DNA of 64,000 bases from JAOUJD01 sp963841815. Its GTDB lineage: Bacteria > Pseudomonadota > Gammaproteobacteria > Burkholderiales > Burkholderiaceae_F. Positions 34,383 through 42,866 of this stretch are shown one piece after another. The stretch lies in NCBI GenBank assembly GCA_963841815.1, contig CAWJEE010000019.1, positions 62,001-126,000 of the forward strand, read 5' to 3'. Position numbers and translations under genes: made by a program. The notes beneath the pieces were generated by a model. That model had not been told where the DNA came from, ran no database searches, and saw nothing but the letters and a program-made list of their open reading frames with translations. The first letter of the stretch is position 1, and each line of letters begins with the position of its first letter.

Positions 34383-35307
34383 CGCGGTCCTCCTCCTCGG
34401 CCCGACGGCGTGCGGCAAGAGTGACTTCGCGCTGCGGCTGGCGCGGGAGCGCGCGGTCGAGATCGTGTCGATCGATTCCGCGCAGGTGTATCGCGGCATG
34501 GACATCGGCACGGCGAAGCCGTCGCCCGAGGAGCGGGCGGCGGTGCCGCACCACCTGATCGACATTCGCGACCCGTCGCAGCCGTACTCGGCCGCCGACT
34601 TCGTCGCGGACGCACCCGGCGTGATCGCGGGCATCCGCGCGCGCGGCGCCCTGCCGCTCGTCGTCGGCGGCACGATGCTGTACGCGAAGGCGTTGCGCGA
34701 GGGACTGTCCGACCTGCCCTCCGCCGACGCCGCGGTGCGGGCGCGTCTCGAGTCGGACGCAGCGCGGCTCGGCTGGCCGGCGATGCACGCGCGGCTCGCC
34801 GCGGTCGACGCCGTGACCGCCAGGCGGCTCAAGCCGAACGACAGCCAGCGCATCCAGCGCGCGCTCGAGGTGTTCGAGGTGAGCGGAATCCCGCTGTCGG
34901 CGCTGCACGCCGCTCCGCAGCGGCCCGCGCTGGCGCTCGCGACGATCGCGCTGCTGCCGGACGATCGCGCGGAACTGCACCGGCGCATCGAACAGCGGTT
35001 CGACGCGATGCTGGCGCACGGACTGCTCGACGAAGTGCGCGCGCTGCGCGCCCGCGGCGACCTCGATCCGGAGTTGCCGTCGATGCGCAGCGTCGGCTAT
35101 CGCCAGGCGCTGCGGCACCTGGAGGAGCAGAGCGACTTCGCCGCGTTCCGCGCCGCCGGCATCGCGGCGACCCGCCAACTCGCGAAGCGCCAGATCACGT
35201 GGCTGCGGTCGATGCGCGACGCGATCAGGATCGACCCGTTCGCGCCGGATGCGTTCGAACGCGTGCGTGCTGCGGTCGAGGCGATCGAAGGCGCGCGCTC
35301 TGCATGA
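34375..35307 (+). CDS. miaA: tRNA dimethylallyltransferase
   Basis: 310 residues. P-loop LLLGPTACGKSDFAL, IVSIDSAQVYRGMDIGTAKP (the DSxQxY motif), VPHHLIDIRDPSQPYSAADF, LVVGGTMLYAKALREGLSDLP and QRIQRALEVFEVSG; the C-terminal RQLAKRQITWLRSM helix binds the anticodon arm. It adds dimethylallyl to A37 of UNN-decoding tRNAs. It overlaps the MFS gene by 8 bp. The non-coding dispersed repeat starts about 100 bp after its stop. Confidence 0.95.
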   Translation: MADAVLLLGPTACGKSDFALRLARERAVEIVSIDSAQVYRGMDIGTAKPSPEERAAVPHHLIDIRDPSQPYSAADFVADAPGVIAGIRARGALPLVVGGTMLYAKALREGLSDLPSADAAVRARLESDAARLGWPAMHARLAAVDAVTARRLKPNDSQRIQRALEVFEVSGIPLSALHAAPQRPALALATIALLPDDRAELHRRIEQRFDAMLAHGLLDEVRALRARGDLDPELPSMRSVGYRQALRHLEEQSDFAAFRAAGIAATRQLAKRQITWLRSMRDAIRIDPFAPDAFERVRAAVEAIEGARSA

Positions 35308-35404
35308 ACGACGAAGCGAGCCCTTCGCAGGCCGGCATGGCGGGTCGTCGCGCTTCCTCGCATGGCACAGTTGGCTCAATTGTGTTCGAACGACCTTCGG
35401 TCGG

Positions 35405-35742
35405 CGCGGTCACCTGCGCCTGAGCGGTCGCCGGGGCACCTCGCTATGCGCCCGTCGCGGCGGGCGTCACTCGGCGCGTGGCGTTCCCTGCGGGCCCGCG
35501 GATTTCTGAGTGTTGTCGTGACGGTATGGGCTTGGCTGCCTTGCGGCGGCACCCACTAGGCCCGCCGCCCTCGCGCAACTGGCGCGCCCGCCGCCTGACG
35601 CGCGCTACGCGAGGCGCCCCGCCGCCCGCCCAGGCGCCGCGCGTGTGGTCGGGGCGGACAGACTCCTTGGCGTTGGGCTCGGATGTCCCAGCGAGACGCT
35701 GCGATGTCGCCGCTCGTCAGCGTGCAGGGGACGCCGCGAGAT
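35405..35742 (+). repeat. Dispersed non-coding repeat, copy B (internally deleted)
   Basis: Matches copies A (49134-49760) and C (61864-62498) from CCTGCGCCTGAGCGG through a conserved GCGCCCGTCGCGGCGGGCG hairpin, GATTTCTGAG and CCCGCCCAGGCGCCGC to the GCGATG..CTCGT block. It then jumps directly to the terminal GTGCAGGGGAC, so about 290 bp present in A and C are missing. It occupies most of the gap between miaA and the PurM-family gene and ends about 37 bp from the stop of the latter. No convincing gene is inside. Confidence 0.75.
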
Positions 35743-35779
35743 ACTGCTTCGCCCCGGACAGCCTGCTGGACGTTCGCAG

Positions 35780-36883
35780 CTAAGCCCGCACGTGCAGGTC
35801 GTCGCCGCCGAAGGTCAGGCCGAGCGGTTCGATCACCACCTGCTTGGCACCCGCCTCCACCGTGCCGGCGACCCACGCCGGCACGCCGCAGCTTTGCGCG
35901 ACCTCGACCACACGCGCGGCGTCGCCGGCCGCGACGTAGAGCGCGAAGCCCGCGCCCATGTTCAGGTTGCCGTAGGCCTCGCGGTCGTCGATGCCGGCGT
36001 GCTGCTGGATGAAGGCGAGCACGGTCGGGACCGGGGGCAGCGTGTGCATGCGGTAGCCGAACGCCCCGGGATGACGCATCAGCTTGCGCCAGCCGTGGCC
36101 GGTGATGTTCGCGCAGTAGTGCGGGACGATGCCGGCGGCGGCGAGCGCTTCGGTCACCGGCGAGTAGAGGGTCGTCGGCGCGAGCAGCGCGTCGCCGTAG
36201 AGCGCGCCGTCGGCGAGCTTCGTTGCGTAGCCGTCCGGCAGGCGCTCCGCGAGCTTGCGCGCGAGGGACACGCCGTTGGCGTGGATGCCGCTCGAAGCGA
36301 GCAGCACGACCGCGTCGCCCGGCGCGAGTCGTTCGCCCAGCGTCAGCCGCGACTTCGGACGCACCAGGCCGACGCACGACGCGGCGAGGTCGATCCGTCC
36401 CTCCGCGACCACCCCGGCCAGCGCCGGCGTCTCGCCGCCGCCCCACGAGACGCCGCAGTGGTCGCACGCCGCCTTCCACCCGGCCACGAGGTCGCGCGCG
36501 CGCTCGGCGTCGGAGAACCAGTCGCTGCCGCCGGTCGCCCAGTAGGCGTGCACGGAGACCGGCGTCGCGCCGACGGTGATGAGGTCGTTGATCGCCATCG
36601 CGAGCGTGTCCTGCGCGATGCGGTCGTAGTAGGTGCGGCCGGTGACGGCTCGCATGGCGTCGGCCACCAGCGCCTTGGTGCCGAGGCACTCGGTGATCGA
36701 CGCGAGGTAGTGGTCGCCGCAGTCGATCACGTAGGCCGACTCGCCGCGCGATGCGGCCACCTCCTGCAGCCCGTGGCGCGCGAGGTTGCCCGCCGTGGCG
36801 GCGGCGGCCTGCTGCGCCGACACCTTCAGCGGATCGATCTTGCTGTAGTCGACGCCGGCCTGCTTGTAGTCGAGTGGGTTCAT
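35780..36883 (-). CDS. purM: AIR synthase (PurM)-family protein
   Basis: 367 residues. The start YKQAGVDYSKIDPLK is PurM-like, and the ATP-site segments AQDTLAMAINDLITVGATPV, SWGGGETPALAGVV, VLLASSGIHANGVSLARKL and ANITGHGWRKLMRH fit the PurM fold (phosphoribosylformylglycinamidine cyclo-ligase). However, the usual glycine-rich GGLGGFG-type segment after the N-terminus is replaced by AYVIDCGDHYLASITECLG, as in AIR-synthase-related proteins. The neighbourhood, divergent from hda, is that of betaproteobacterial purM, so it may be the housekeeping enzyme or a related paralogue. TAG stop at 35780. Confidence 0.75.
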   Translation of the reverse strand: MNPLDYKQAGVDYSKIDPLKVSAQQAAAATAGNLARHGLQEVAASRGESAYVIDCGDHYLASITECLGTKALVADAMRAVTGRTYYDRIAQDTLAMAINDLITVGATPVSVHAYWATGGSDWFSDAERARDLVAGWKAACDHCGVSWGGGETPALAGVVAEGRIDLAASCVGLVRPKSRLTLGERLAPGDAVVLLASSGIHANGVSLARKLAERLPDGYATKLADGALYGDALLAPTTLYSPVTEALAAAGIVPHYCANITGHGWRKLMRHPGAFGYRMHTLPPVPTVLAFIQQHAGIDDREAYGNLNMGAGFALYVAAGDAARVVEVAQSCGVPAWVAGTVEAGAKQVVIEPLGLTFGGDDLHVRA

Positions 36884-37031
36884 GGCGGCGGAGCGGGCTC
36901 GAAGCGGCGTTGCTGCGCGAGCGGCGCCGGCGGACCGGTAGACTCCGCCACTCGCGGCAGGAGAAGTCAGGATTGTAGTTGGACGCGCGCGCCCGCGCGG
37001 CCACGGCCGGTCCGCCGCGCTCGACGACCCC

Positions 37032-37697
37032 ATGAATGCGCCGCGCCAGCTCACGCTGGATCTCGTCCGTCCCCTGACGCCGTCCCTCGACAACTTCGTC
37101 GTCGGGCGCAACGCCGAAGCCGTCGCCGTGCTGCGCGCGATCGCGGCGGGACGCGGCGAGCCGTTCGTGTACCTGTGGGGCGAGCGCGGTTCGGGGCGGA
37201 CGCACCTGCTGGCCGCCCTCGCCGCGGCGCGCCCGGCGGCGCTGGCCGCCGAAGGCTCCGAGGTTCCCGGTTTCGACGAGGCGACCCGCCTTTACCTCGT
37301 CGACGACGTCGACACGCGCGCCGCCGGCGAGCAGCAGCGGCTCTTCGTGCTGATGAACGAGGTCCGGGCGAATCCGGGCGCCGCGCTCGTGACGACCGGC
37401 AGCGCGCCCCCCGCGCAACTCGCGCTGCGCGACGACGTGCGCACCCGCCTCGCCTGGGGCCTCGTCTACCAGCTCCACGCGCTGAACGACGAGGAGAAGG
37501 CGATGGCGCTTGACGAGCACGCGCGGTCGCGCGGCCTCGCGCTGTCGCACGACGTGATCGCCTACCTCCTCAACCACATGCCGCGCGACATGCGGACGCT
37601 GGTGGCGATCCTCGACGCGCTCGACGGCCATGCGCTGGCGGCCAAGCGCCCCATCACCGTGCCGCTGGTGCGCGAGTGGGCCCAGCCATCCGCGTAA
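37032..37697 (+). CDS. hda: DnaA regulatory inactivator Hda
   Basis: 221 residues, DnaA domain III-like without a DNA-binding domain. The N-terminal clamp-binding motif is QLTLDL (residues 6-11). An AAA+ core follows: VYLWGERGSGRTHLLAALAA (P-loop variant), LYLVDDVDTR (Walker B-like) and the sensor-2 region MPRDMRTLVAILDALDGHAL. Bound to the sliding clamp it stimulates hydrolysis of ATP-DnaA and prevents re-initiation. Divergent from the PurM-family gene with a 148-bp shared promoter region; the HAD gene follows after 11 bp. Confidence 0.93.
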   Translation: MNAPRQLTLDLVRPLTPSLDNFVVGRNAEAVAVLRAIAAGRGEPFVYLWGERGSGRTHLLAALAAARPAALAAEGSEVPGFDEATRLYLVDDVDTRAAGEQQRLFVLMNEVRANPGAALVTTGSAPPAQLALRDDVRTRLAWGLVYQLHALNDEEKAMALDEHARSRGLALSHDVIAYLLNHMPRDMRTLVAILDALDGHALAAKRPITVPLVREWAQPSA

Positions 37698-37708
37698 AAT
37701 CCGCCCCG

Positions 37709-38383
37709 ATGCGACTCGCGCTCTTCGATCTCGACCTCACCCTGCTTCCCATCGACACGGCGGACACCTGGTCCCGGCACGTCGTCCGTCGCGGAGGGCT
37801 GGACCGCGAGGAATACGACGCACGCATCCGGGAGTTTGCGCGGTCCTATCATGCGGGCACGTTCGACTGCGGGGACTACGCGCGATTCCAGATGGAGCTG
37901 CTGGCCCGGTTTCCGCGCTCCTCGCTCGACGCCTGGCACGCCGAGTTCATGGACCAGTGCGTGCTGCCGCACGTGCGGCAGGAAGCGCGCGCGCTGGTCG
38001 AACGCCATCGGGAGCTCGGCGACGAGCCGGCGCTCGTCACCGGCACCAACGCCTACGTCGTGACGCCGATCGCGCGGGAGTTCGGAATCGAACACGTACT
38101 CGCGGTGGAACCCGAGGAGGCCGACGGCGAGTTCACCGGCGGCTGGGTCGGCACGCACACCTGCCAGGCCGGCAAGGTGCGCAAGGTGGAGGAATGGCTG
38201 GAACGGCGCGGGCTCGACTGGTCGGGCGTGCGCACCGTCTTCTACAGCGATTCGATCAACGACCTGCCGCTGCTCGAGCGCGTGACCGAGCCGGTCGTCA
38301 CGAACGGCGACACACGGCTCGCCGCCATCGCGCGCGAGCGCGGCTGGCCGACGCTGCAACTCTTCGAACGGGCGGCCGAGTGA
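37709..38383 (+). CDS. HAD-IB family phosphatase (SerB/histidinol-phosphatase-like)
   Basis: 224 residues. Motif I ALFDLDLTLLPIDTADTW, motif II ALVTGTNAYVV, the Lys in QAGKVRKVEEWL, and motif IV VFYSDSINDLPLLERV. The helical cap after motif I is as in phosphoserine-phosphatase relatives. Motif I reads DLDLT where SerB has DxDxT, so catalysis is intact. Physiological substrate uncertain. It lies between hda and pcnB, a conserved betaproteobacterial position, and its stop overlaps the pcnB GTG. Confidence 0.85.
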   Translation: MRLALFDLDLTLLPIDTADTWSRHVVRRGGLDREEYDARIREFARSYHAGTFDCGDYARFQMELLARFPRSSLDAWHAEFMDQCVLPHVRQEARALVERHRELGDEPALVTGTNAYVVTPIAREFGIEHVLAVEPEEADGEFTGGWVGTHTCQAGKVRKVEEWLERRGLDWSGVRTVFYSDSINDLPLLERVTEPVVTNGDTRLAAIARERGWPTLQLFERAAE

Positions 38384-39756
38384 TCAAGCGCGTCATCGCG
38401 AAAGTCCAGAAGCTCTTCTCGGGCCGCAAGCCGAAGCGGCCGCGGGAGCCCAAGCGCATCCAGGCGGCCGAGCACCACATCAACCAGCAACTCGTACCGC
38501 GCTCGGCGCTGCGCGTGTGCGAGACGCTGCAGAAGGCCGGCTACCGCGCGTACATCGTCGGCGGCGCCGTGCGCGACCTGCTGCTCGACGTCGCGCCGAA
38601 GGACTTCGACGTTGCCACCAACGCCACGCCGGAACAGGTCAAGACGCACTTCCGCCGCGCGATCATCATCGGCCGCCGCTTCAGGCTGGTGCACGTGATG
38701 TTCGGGCAGGAGACGATCGAGGTCTCCACCTTCCGCGCGCTCGTGAACGTCGACCGGCTGACCGACGAGCACGGCCGCGTGCTGGCGGACAACGCGTACG
38801 GCGAGCAGCACGACGACGCCGCGCGCCGCGACTTCACGATCAACGCGCTCTACTACGACCCGACGACCGGCGAGGTGCTCGACTACCACGACGGCGTGAA
38901 GGACCTGCGCGCGAAGCGCCTGCGGATGATCGGCGAACCGGAGGCGCGCTACCGCGAGGACCCGGTGCGGATGCTGCGCGCCGTGCGCTTCGCGGCCAAG
39001 CTCGGGTTCCAGATCGACGAAGCGACGCGCGAGCCGATCCACCGCATGGGGAGCCTGATCGAGAACGTCCCGGCGGCGCGCCTGTTCGACGAGATGCTGA
39101 AGCTGCTGATGAGCGGCCACGCGGTCGCCTGCATCACGCGGCTGCGCGCCGAAGGCCTGCATCACGGGCTGCTGCCGCTGCTCGACGTGATCCTCGAGCA
39201 GCCGGCCGGCGAGCGCTTCGTGATGCTCGCGCTGTCGCGCACCGACGAGCGCGTGCGCGCCGGCAAGCGGGTCTCGCCGGGCTACCTGTTCGCCACGCTG
39301 CTGTGGCACGACGTGCTGGTCAAGTGGAGCGCGCGGACGGCGAAGGGCGAGCACCGCATCCCGGCGCTCGACAAGGCGATCGACGAGACGCTCGACGCGC
39401 AGACGGAGAAGCTGGCGATCCAGCGCCGGTTCGTGTCCGACATGCGCGAGATCTGGGGACTGCAGCCGCGCTTCGAGCGCCGCCAGGGCAAGGCGCCGCT
39501 GCGACTGATCGAGCACATCCGCTTCCGGGCCGGATACGACTTCCTGATGCTGCGCGCCGCGGCCGACGAGGTGCCGTCCACGTTCGCCGACTGGTGGACC
39601 CGCTTTCCGCACGCCAGCGAGGAAGAGCGCGAGCGGATGCTGCGCGAAGCGGCAAGCGAAGGCGAACCCACCGCCGGCGGGCCGCGCCGGCGCCGCCGGC
39701 GGCGCCGCGGCGGCGGATCCGAGGCGGTCGGCGAGCCGGGATCGGCGGCGACGTGA
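38380..39756 (+). CDS. pcnB: Poly(A) polymerase I
   Basis: 458 residues from GTG 38380 (GTGA overlap with the HAD stop). The nucleotidyltransferase core includes YIVGGAVRDLLLDVAPKDFD (GGxxRD plus the first Asp pair) and RRDFTINALYYDP; RNA/tRNA-like binding parts include YREDPVRMLRAVRFAAKLGF. The C-terminal tail is basic (RRRRRRRRGGG), as expected for RNA contact. It adds 3' poly(A) to RNAs, promoting decay. PcnB rather than CCA-adding enzyme is indicated by the length, the basic tail and the synteny with folK. Confidence 0.93.
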   Translation: MIKRVIAKVQKLFSGRKPKRPREPKRIQAAEHHINQQLVPRSALRVCETLQKAGYRAYIVGGAVRDLLLDVAPKDFDVATNATPEQVKTHFRRAIIIGRRFRLVHVMFGQETIEVSTFRALVNVDRLTDEHGRVLADNAYGEQHDDAARRDFTINALYYDPTTGEVLDYHDGVKDLRAKRLRMIGEPEARYREDPVRMLRAVRFAAKLGFQIDEATREPIHRMGSLIENVPAARLFDEMLKLLMSGHAVACITRLRAEGLHHGLLPLLDVILEQPAGERFVMLALSRTDERVRAGKRVSPGYLFATLLWHDVLVKWSARTAKGEHRIPALDKAIDETLDAQTEKLAIQRRFVSDMREIWGLQPRFERRQGKAPLRLIEHIRFRAGYDFLMLRAAADEVPSTFADWWTRFPHASEEERERMLREAASEGEPTAGGPRRRRRRRRGGGSEAVGEPGSAAT

Positions 39757-40253
39757 AGCGAACTGCCTACATCGGCCTTGGCGCGAACCAGGGCGAACTG
39801 CGCGAATCGCTGAGTGCCGCGCTCGACTCGCTGCGCTCGATCGAGCAGTCCACGCTGAAGGCGGTGTCGCCGTTCTACATGACCGCGCCGGTCGATGCGC
39901 CAGGCCCCGACTACCTCAATGCCGTCGCCCGGCTCGAGACGTCGCTGGAGCCCTACGGGCTGCTGCTGCACCTGCTCGACATCGAACTGATGCTGGGCCG
40001 CAAGCGCCGCGGGCTGAAGAAGAACGCGCCGCGCAGCGTCGACCTCGACCTGCTGCTCGTGGACTCGCTGCTGATTCAGAGCGCGCCGCTGACGGTGCCG
40101 CACCCGCGCCTGCACCTGCGCGCGTTCGTGCTGAAGCCGCTGCTGGACCTCGATCCGGACATCGTCATCCCGAAACTCGGCCCGGCGCGCGACTTCCTGA
40201 TCGGAGTCGCGGACCAGCGCATCGATCTGGCGGACACCACCGCCGAGCCCTGA
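39753..40253 (+). CDS. folK: 2-amino-4-hydroxy-6-hydroxymethyldihydropteridine pyrophosphokinase
   Basis: 166 residues, GTG start overlapping the pcnB stop by four bases. HPPK motifs: YIGLGANQGELRESLSAAL, VSPFYMTAPVDAPGPDYLNA, and the ATP/Mg signature RSVDLDLLLVDSLLI with PHPRLHLRAFVLKPLLDL. It transfers pyrophosphate from ATP to the pterin, a cytosolic step of folate synthesis preceding FolP. Confidence 0.95.
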   Translation: MKRTAYIGLGANQGELRESLSAALDSLRSIEQSTLKAVSPFYMTAPVDAPGPDYLNAVARLETSLEPYGLLLHLLDIELMLGRKRRGLKKNAPRSVDLDLLLVDSLLIQSAPLTVPHPRLHLRAFVLKPLLDLDPDIVIPKLGPARDFLIGVADQRIDLADTTAEP

Positions 40254-40326
40254 CGCCCGATGCCGTCGCTGCCGGTCGTCGCGCAGACGACGCTCCTCCT
40301 CGCGGCTTTCATCCGCCCTGCCTGAC

Positions 40327-40968
40327 ATGCTGGCCGGCAAGTACCGCTACGTCGTCGTCGAAGGCCCGATCGGCGCCGGCAAGACCTCGCTGGCGCGGCG
40401 GCTCGCGGAGCGCTCCGGTTCCCACCTGCTGCTGGAACAGCCCGACGAGAACCCGTTCCTCGCGCGCTTCTACCGCGACAGCGCGCGCTACGCGCTGCCG
40501 ACGCAGATGTTCTTCCTGTTCCAGCGGGTGCAGCAGCTCGCCGAGCTGAAGCAGCTGGACCTGTTCCGCAGCGCCATCGTTTCCGACTTCCTGCTGGAGA
40601 AGGACCGGCTGTTCGCGCGGCTGACGCTCGCGGACGACGAACTGCGCCTGTACGAGCAGATGCACGAGCAGCTGAAGCCGGCCACGGCCGCGCCCGACCT
40701 CGTCGTTTACCTGCAGGCGCGGCCCGAGACCCTGGTCGAGCGCGTCGGACGGCGCGGCAATCCGATCGAGTCGGGCGTGTCCGAACCCTATCTGCGCGCG
40801 CTCGCCGACAGCTACACGCGGTTCTTCCACGCGTACGACGCCGCGCCGGTGCTGATCGTCAACACCGAGCACCTGAACCTGGTGGATCGCGACGAGGACT
40901 TCGAACTGCTGCTCGACCGCATCGGGAAGCTGCGCGGTCGCCGCGAATACTTCAACCTCGCCGCCTGA
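40327..40968 (+). CDS. Deoxynucleoside kinase (dAK/dGK family)
   Basis: 213 residues. P-loop VVEGPIGAGKTSLARRLAER; DENPFLARFYRDSARYALPT with the substrate-stacking aromatic; DFLLEKDRLFA (the DRS-equivalent reads KDR); lid arginines in ERVGRRGNPIESGVSEPYLR. A salvage kinase for purine or pyrimidine deoxynucleosides; the exact substrate is uncertain. Its place between folK and panB is the usual betaproteobacterial order. Confidence 0.9.
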   Translation: MLAGKYRYVVVEGPIGAGKTSLARRLAERSGSHLLLEQPDENPFLARFYRDSARYALPTQMFFLFQRVQQLAELKQLDLFRSAIVSDFLLEKDRLFARLTLADDELRLYEQMHEQLKPATAAPDLVVYLQARPETLVERVGRRGNPIESGVSEPYLRALADSYTRFFHAYDAAPVLIVNTEHLNLVDRDEDFELLLDRIGKLRGRREYFNLAA

Positions 40969-40985
40969 GGGAGTCCACGCAACCC

Positions 40986-41816
40986 ATGAGCGTCCATCCG
41001 CAACCACCGCAGGAGTCCGCGCGCAAACCAGTCACCCTTCCGCGCCTGCGCGAGATGCGCGCGAAAGGCGAGGCGATCGCGATGCTGACGTGCTACGACG
41101 CGAGCTTCGCGCGCCTGCTCGATGCCAACGGCGTCGACTGCGTACTGGTCGGCGACTCGCTCGGCATGGTGATCCAGGGGCGGCGCGACACCCTGCCGGT
41201 GACGATCGACGAGATGGCGTACCACACGCGCTGCGTGGCGCGTGGCCTCGACGCGGCCTGGCTGATCGCCGACCTGCCGTTCGGCAGCTACCAGGCCGGT
41301 CCCGCGCAGGCGCTCGCGAGCGCGGTCGCGCTGATGCAGGCCGGCGCGAAGATGGTGAAGCTCGAAGGCGGCGCGTGGCTGGCGCCGACGGTCGCCTTCC
41401 TCGTCGAGCGCGGCGTTCCCGTGTGCGCGCATCTCGGCCTGACGCCGCAGTCGGTCCACGCGCTGGGCGGCTATCGCGTGCAGGGCCGCAGCGACGAGGA
41501 GGCCGGGCGGCTGCTGGCCGACGCGCGCGCGCTCGACGCCGCCGGCGCGGCCATGCTGGTGCTGGAGCTGGTGCCGTCCACGCTCGCCGAGCGCGTGACG
41601 CAGGCCGTCGGCATGCCGACGATCGGGATCGGCGCCGGCAGCGCCGTGTCCGGCCAGGTGCTGGTGCTGCACGACATGCTCGACGTCTACCCCGGCCGCA
41701 AGCCGCGGTTCGTGCGCAACTTCATGCAGGGACAGCCGGGCATCGCGGCTGCCGTGGCAGCGTACGTCGCCGCCGTGAAGGATCGGAGCTTCCCCGCGCC
41801 CGAGCACGGGTACTAG
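40986..41816 (+). CDS. panB: 3-methyl-2-oxobutanoate hydroxymethyltransferase
   Basis: 276 residues. Motifs: AMLTCYDASFARLLDANGVD, VLVGDSLGMVIQGRRDTLPV (Mg-binding Asp), MVKLEGGAWLAPTV, VCAHLGLTPQSVHALGGYRV and TIGIGAGSAVSGQVLVLHDM. It makes ketopantoate from alpha-ketoisovalerate and methylene-tetrahydrofolate. It starts 17 bp after the kinase gene and precedes panC by 49 bp, so they probably share a transcript. Confidence 0.96.
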   Translation: MSVHPQPPQESARKPVTLPRLREMRAKGEAIAMLTCYDASFARLLDANGVDCVLVGDSLGMVIQGRRDTLPVTIDEMAYHTRCVARGLDAAWLIADLPFGSYQAGPAQALASAVALMQAGAKMVKLEGGAWLAPTVAFLVERGVPVCAHLGLTPQSVHALGGYRVQGRSDEEAGRLLADARALDAAGAAMLVLELVPSTLAERVTQAVGMPTIGIGAGSAVSGQVLVLHDMLDVYPGRKPRFVRNFMQGQPGIAAAVAAYVAAVKDRSFPAPEHGY

Positions 41817-41865
41817 CCGCGCCTCTACAATTCGCGGCTTCATCTCCCGTGGGCCTGCCCGAACG

Positions 41866-42708
41866 ATGAAAGTCGTCCACTCGATCGAAGCCCTGCGCGA
41901 CCAGTTGCGCGGACAGAACCGGATCGCGTTCGTCCCGACCATGGGCAACCTGCACCCGGGCCACCTCGCGCTGATGGAGATGGCCCACCAGCACGGCGAC
42001 CCCGTGGTCGCGTCGATCTTCGTGAACCGGCTGCAGTTCGGCCCCAGCGAGGACTTCGAGAAGTACCCGCGCACGCTGCAGGACGACATCGACAAGCTGC
42101 AGAAGCAGAACCACGTCTACGTGCTGTTCGCGCCGAACGAGCAGGAGATGTACCCGGAGCCGCAGAGCTACCGCGTGAGCCCGCCCGCCGATCTCGGCGA
42201 CATCCTCGAGGGCGAGTTCCGGCCGGGTTTCTTCACGGGCGTCACCACCGTCGTGCTGAAGCTCTTCTCGTGCGTGCAGCCGCGCGTCGCCGTGTTCGGC
42301 AAGAAGGACTACCAGCAGCTGATGATCGTGCGCTCGATGTGCCGCCAGTTCTCGCTGCCGACCGAGATCATTCCGCACGAGACCGTGCGCGACACCGACG
42401 GCCTCGCGCTGTCGTCGCGCAACCGCTTCCTCTCCGAGGCCGAGCGCAGCGAGGCGCCGCGCCTGTACCGCGTGCTGAACGAAGTGCGCGACAAGGTGAA
42501 AGCCGGCGCGACCGACGTCGCCTCGATCGAAGGCGACGCGATGCGCGAACTGGCCGCCGCCAACTGGAAGGTCGACTACGTCGCGCTGCGCCGCCAGCGC
42601 GACCTGCGCACGCCCACGCGGGACGAAGTCGCCGCGGGGGAACCGCTCGTCACGCTCGCCGCGGCCAAGCTCGGCGCGACGCGCCTGATCGACAACCTCG
42701 AAATCTAG
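41866..42708 (+). CDS. panC: Pantothenate synthetase
   Basis: 280 residues. Adenylation motifs FVPTMGNLHPGHLALMEMA (HxGH-type), VVASIFVNRLQFGPSEDF, VAVFGKKDYQQLMIVRSM and DGLALSSRNRFLSEAERS (KMSKS-like). It condenses pantoate and beta-alanine with ATP, the step after PanB/PanE. Directly downstream lies the tRNA-Leu promoter. Confidence 0.96.
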   Translation: MKVVHSIEALRDQLRGQNRIAFVPTMGNLHPGHLALMEMAHQHGDPVVASIFVNRLQFGPSEDFEKYPRTLQDDIDKLQKQNHVYVLFAPNEQEMYPEPQSYRVSPPADLGDILEGEFRPGFFTGVTTVVLKLFSCVQPRVAVFGKKDYQQLMIVRSMCRQFSLPTEIIPHETVRDTDGLALSSRNRFLSEAERSEAPRLYRVLNEVRDKVKAGATDVASIEGDAMRELAAANWKVDYVALRRQRDLRTPTRDEVAAGEPLVTLAAAKLGATRLIDNLEI

Positions 42709-42724
42709 ACGCGAGCGAGCCGAT

Positions 42725-42753
42725 TTGGCCGCCCGCGGTCCTTCACAGATAAT
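42725..42753 (+). promoter_or_regulatory. Sigma-70 promoter of tRNA-Leu
   Basis: TTGGCC, 17-bp spacer, GATAAT, then 12 bp to the tRNA 5' end. Strong match to consensus. Confidence 0.75.
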
Positions 42754-42765
42754 GCGGCCTCCCGT

Positions 42766-42852
42766 GCCGGGATGGCGGAATTGGTAGACGCACGGGACTC
42801 AAAATCCCGCGATCGCAAGATCATGGGGGTTCGATTCCCCCTCCCGGCACCA
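42766..42852 (+). tRNA. tRNA-Leu (anticodon CAA)
   Basis: 87 nt including encoded CCA, a class II tRNA with a long variable arm (CGATCGCAAGATCATG). Acceptor GCCGGGA pairs with TCCCGGC. Anticodon stem CGGGA/TCCCG encloses CTCAAAA, giving CAA, which reads UUG. T-arm GGGGG-TTCGATT-CCCCC. Confidence 0.95.
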
Positions 42853-42866
42853 CCCCACCACTGCTC

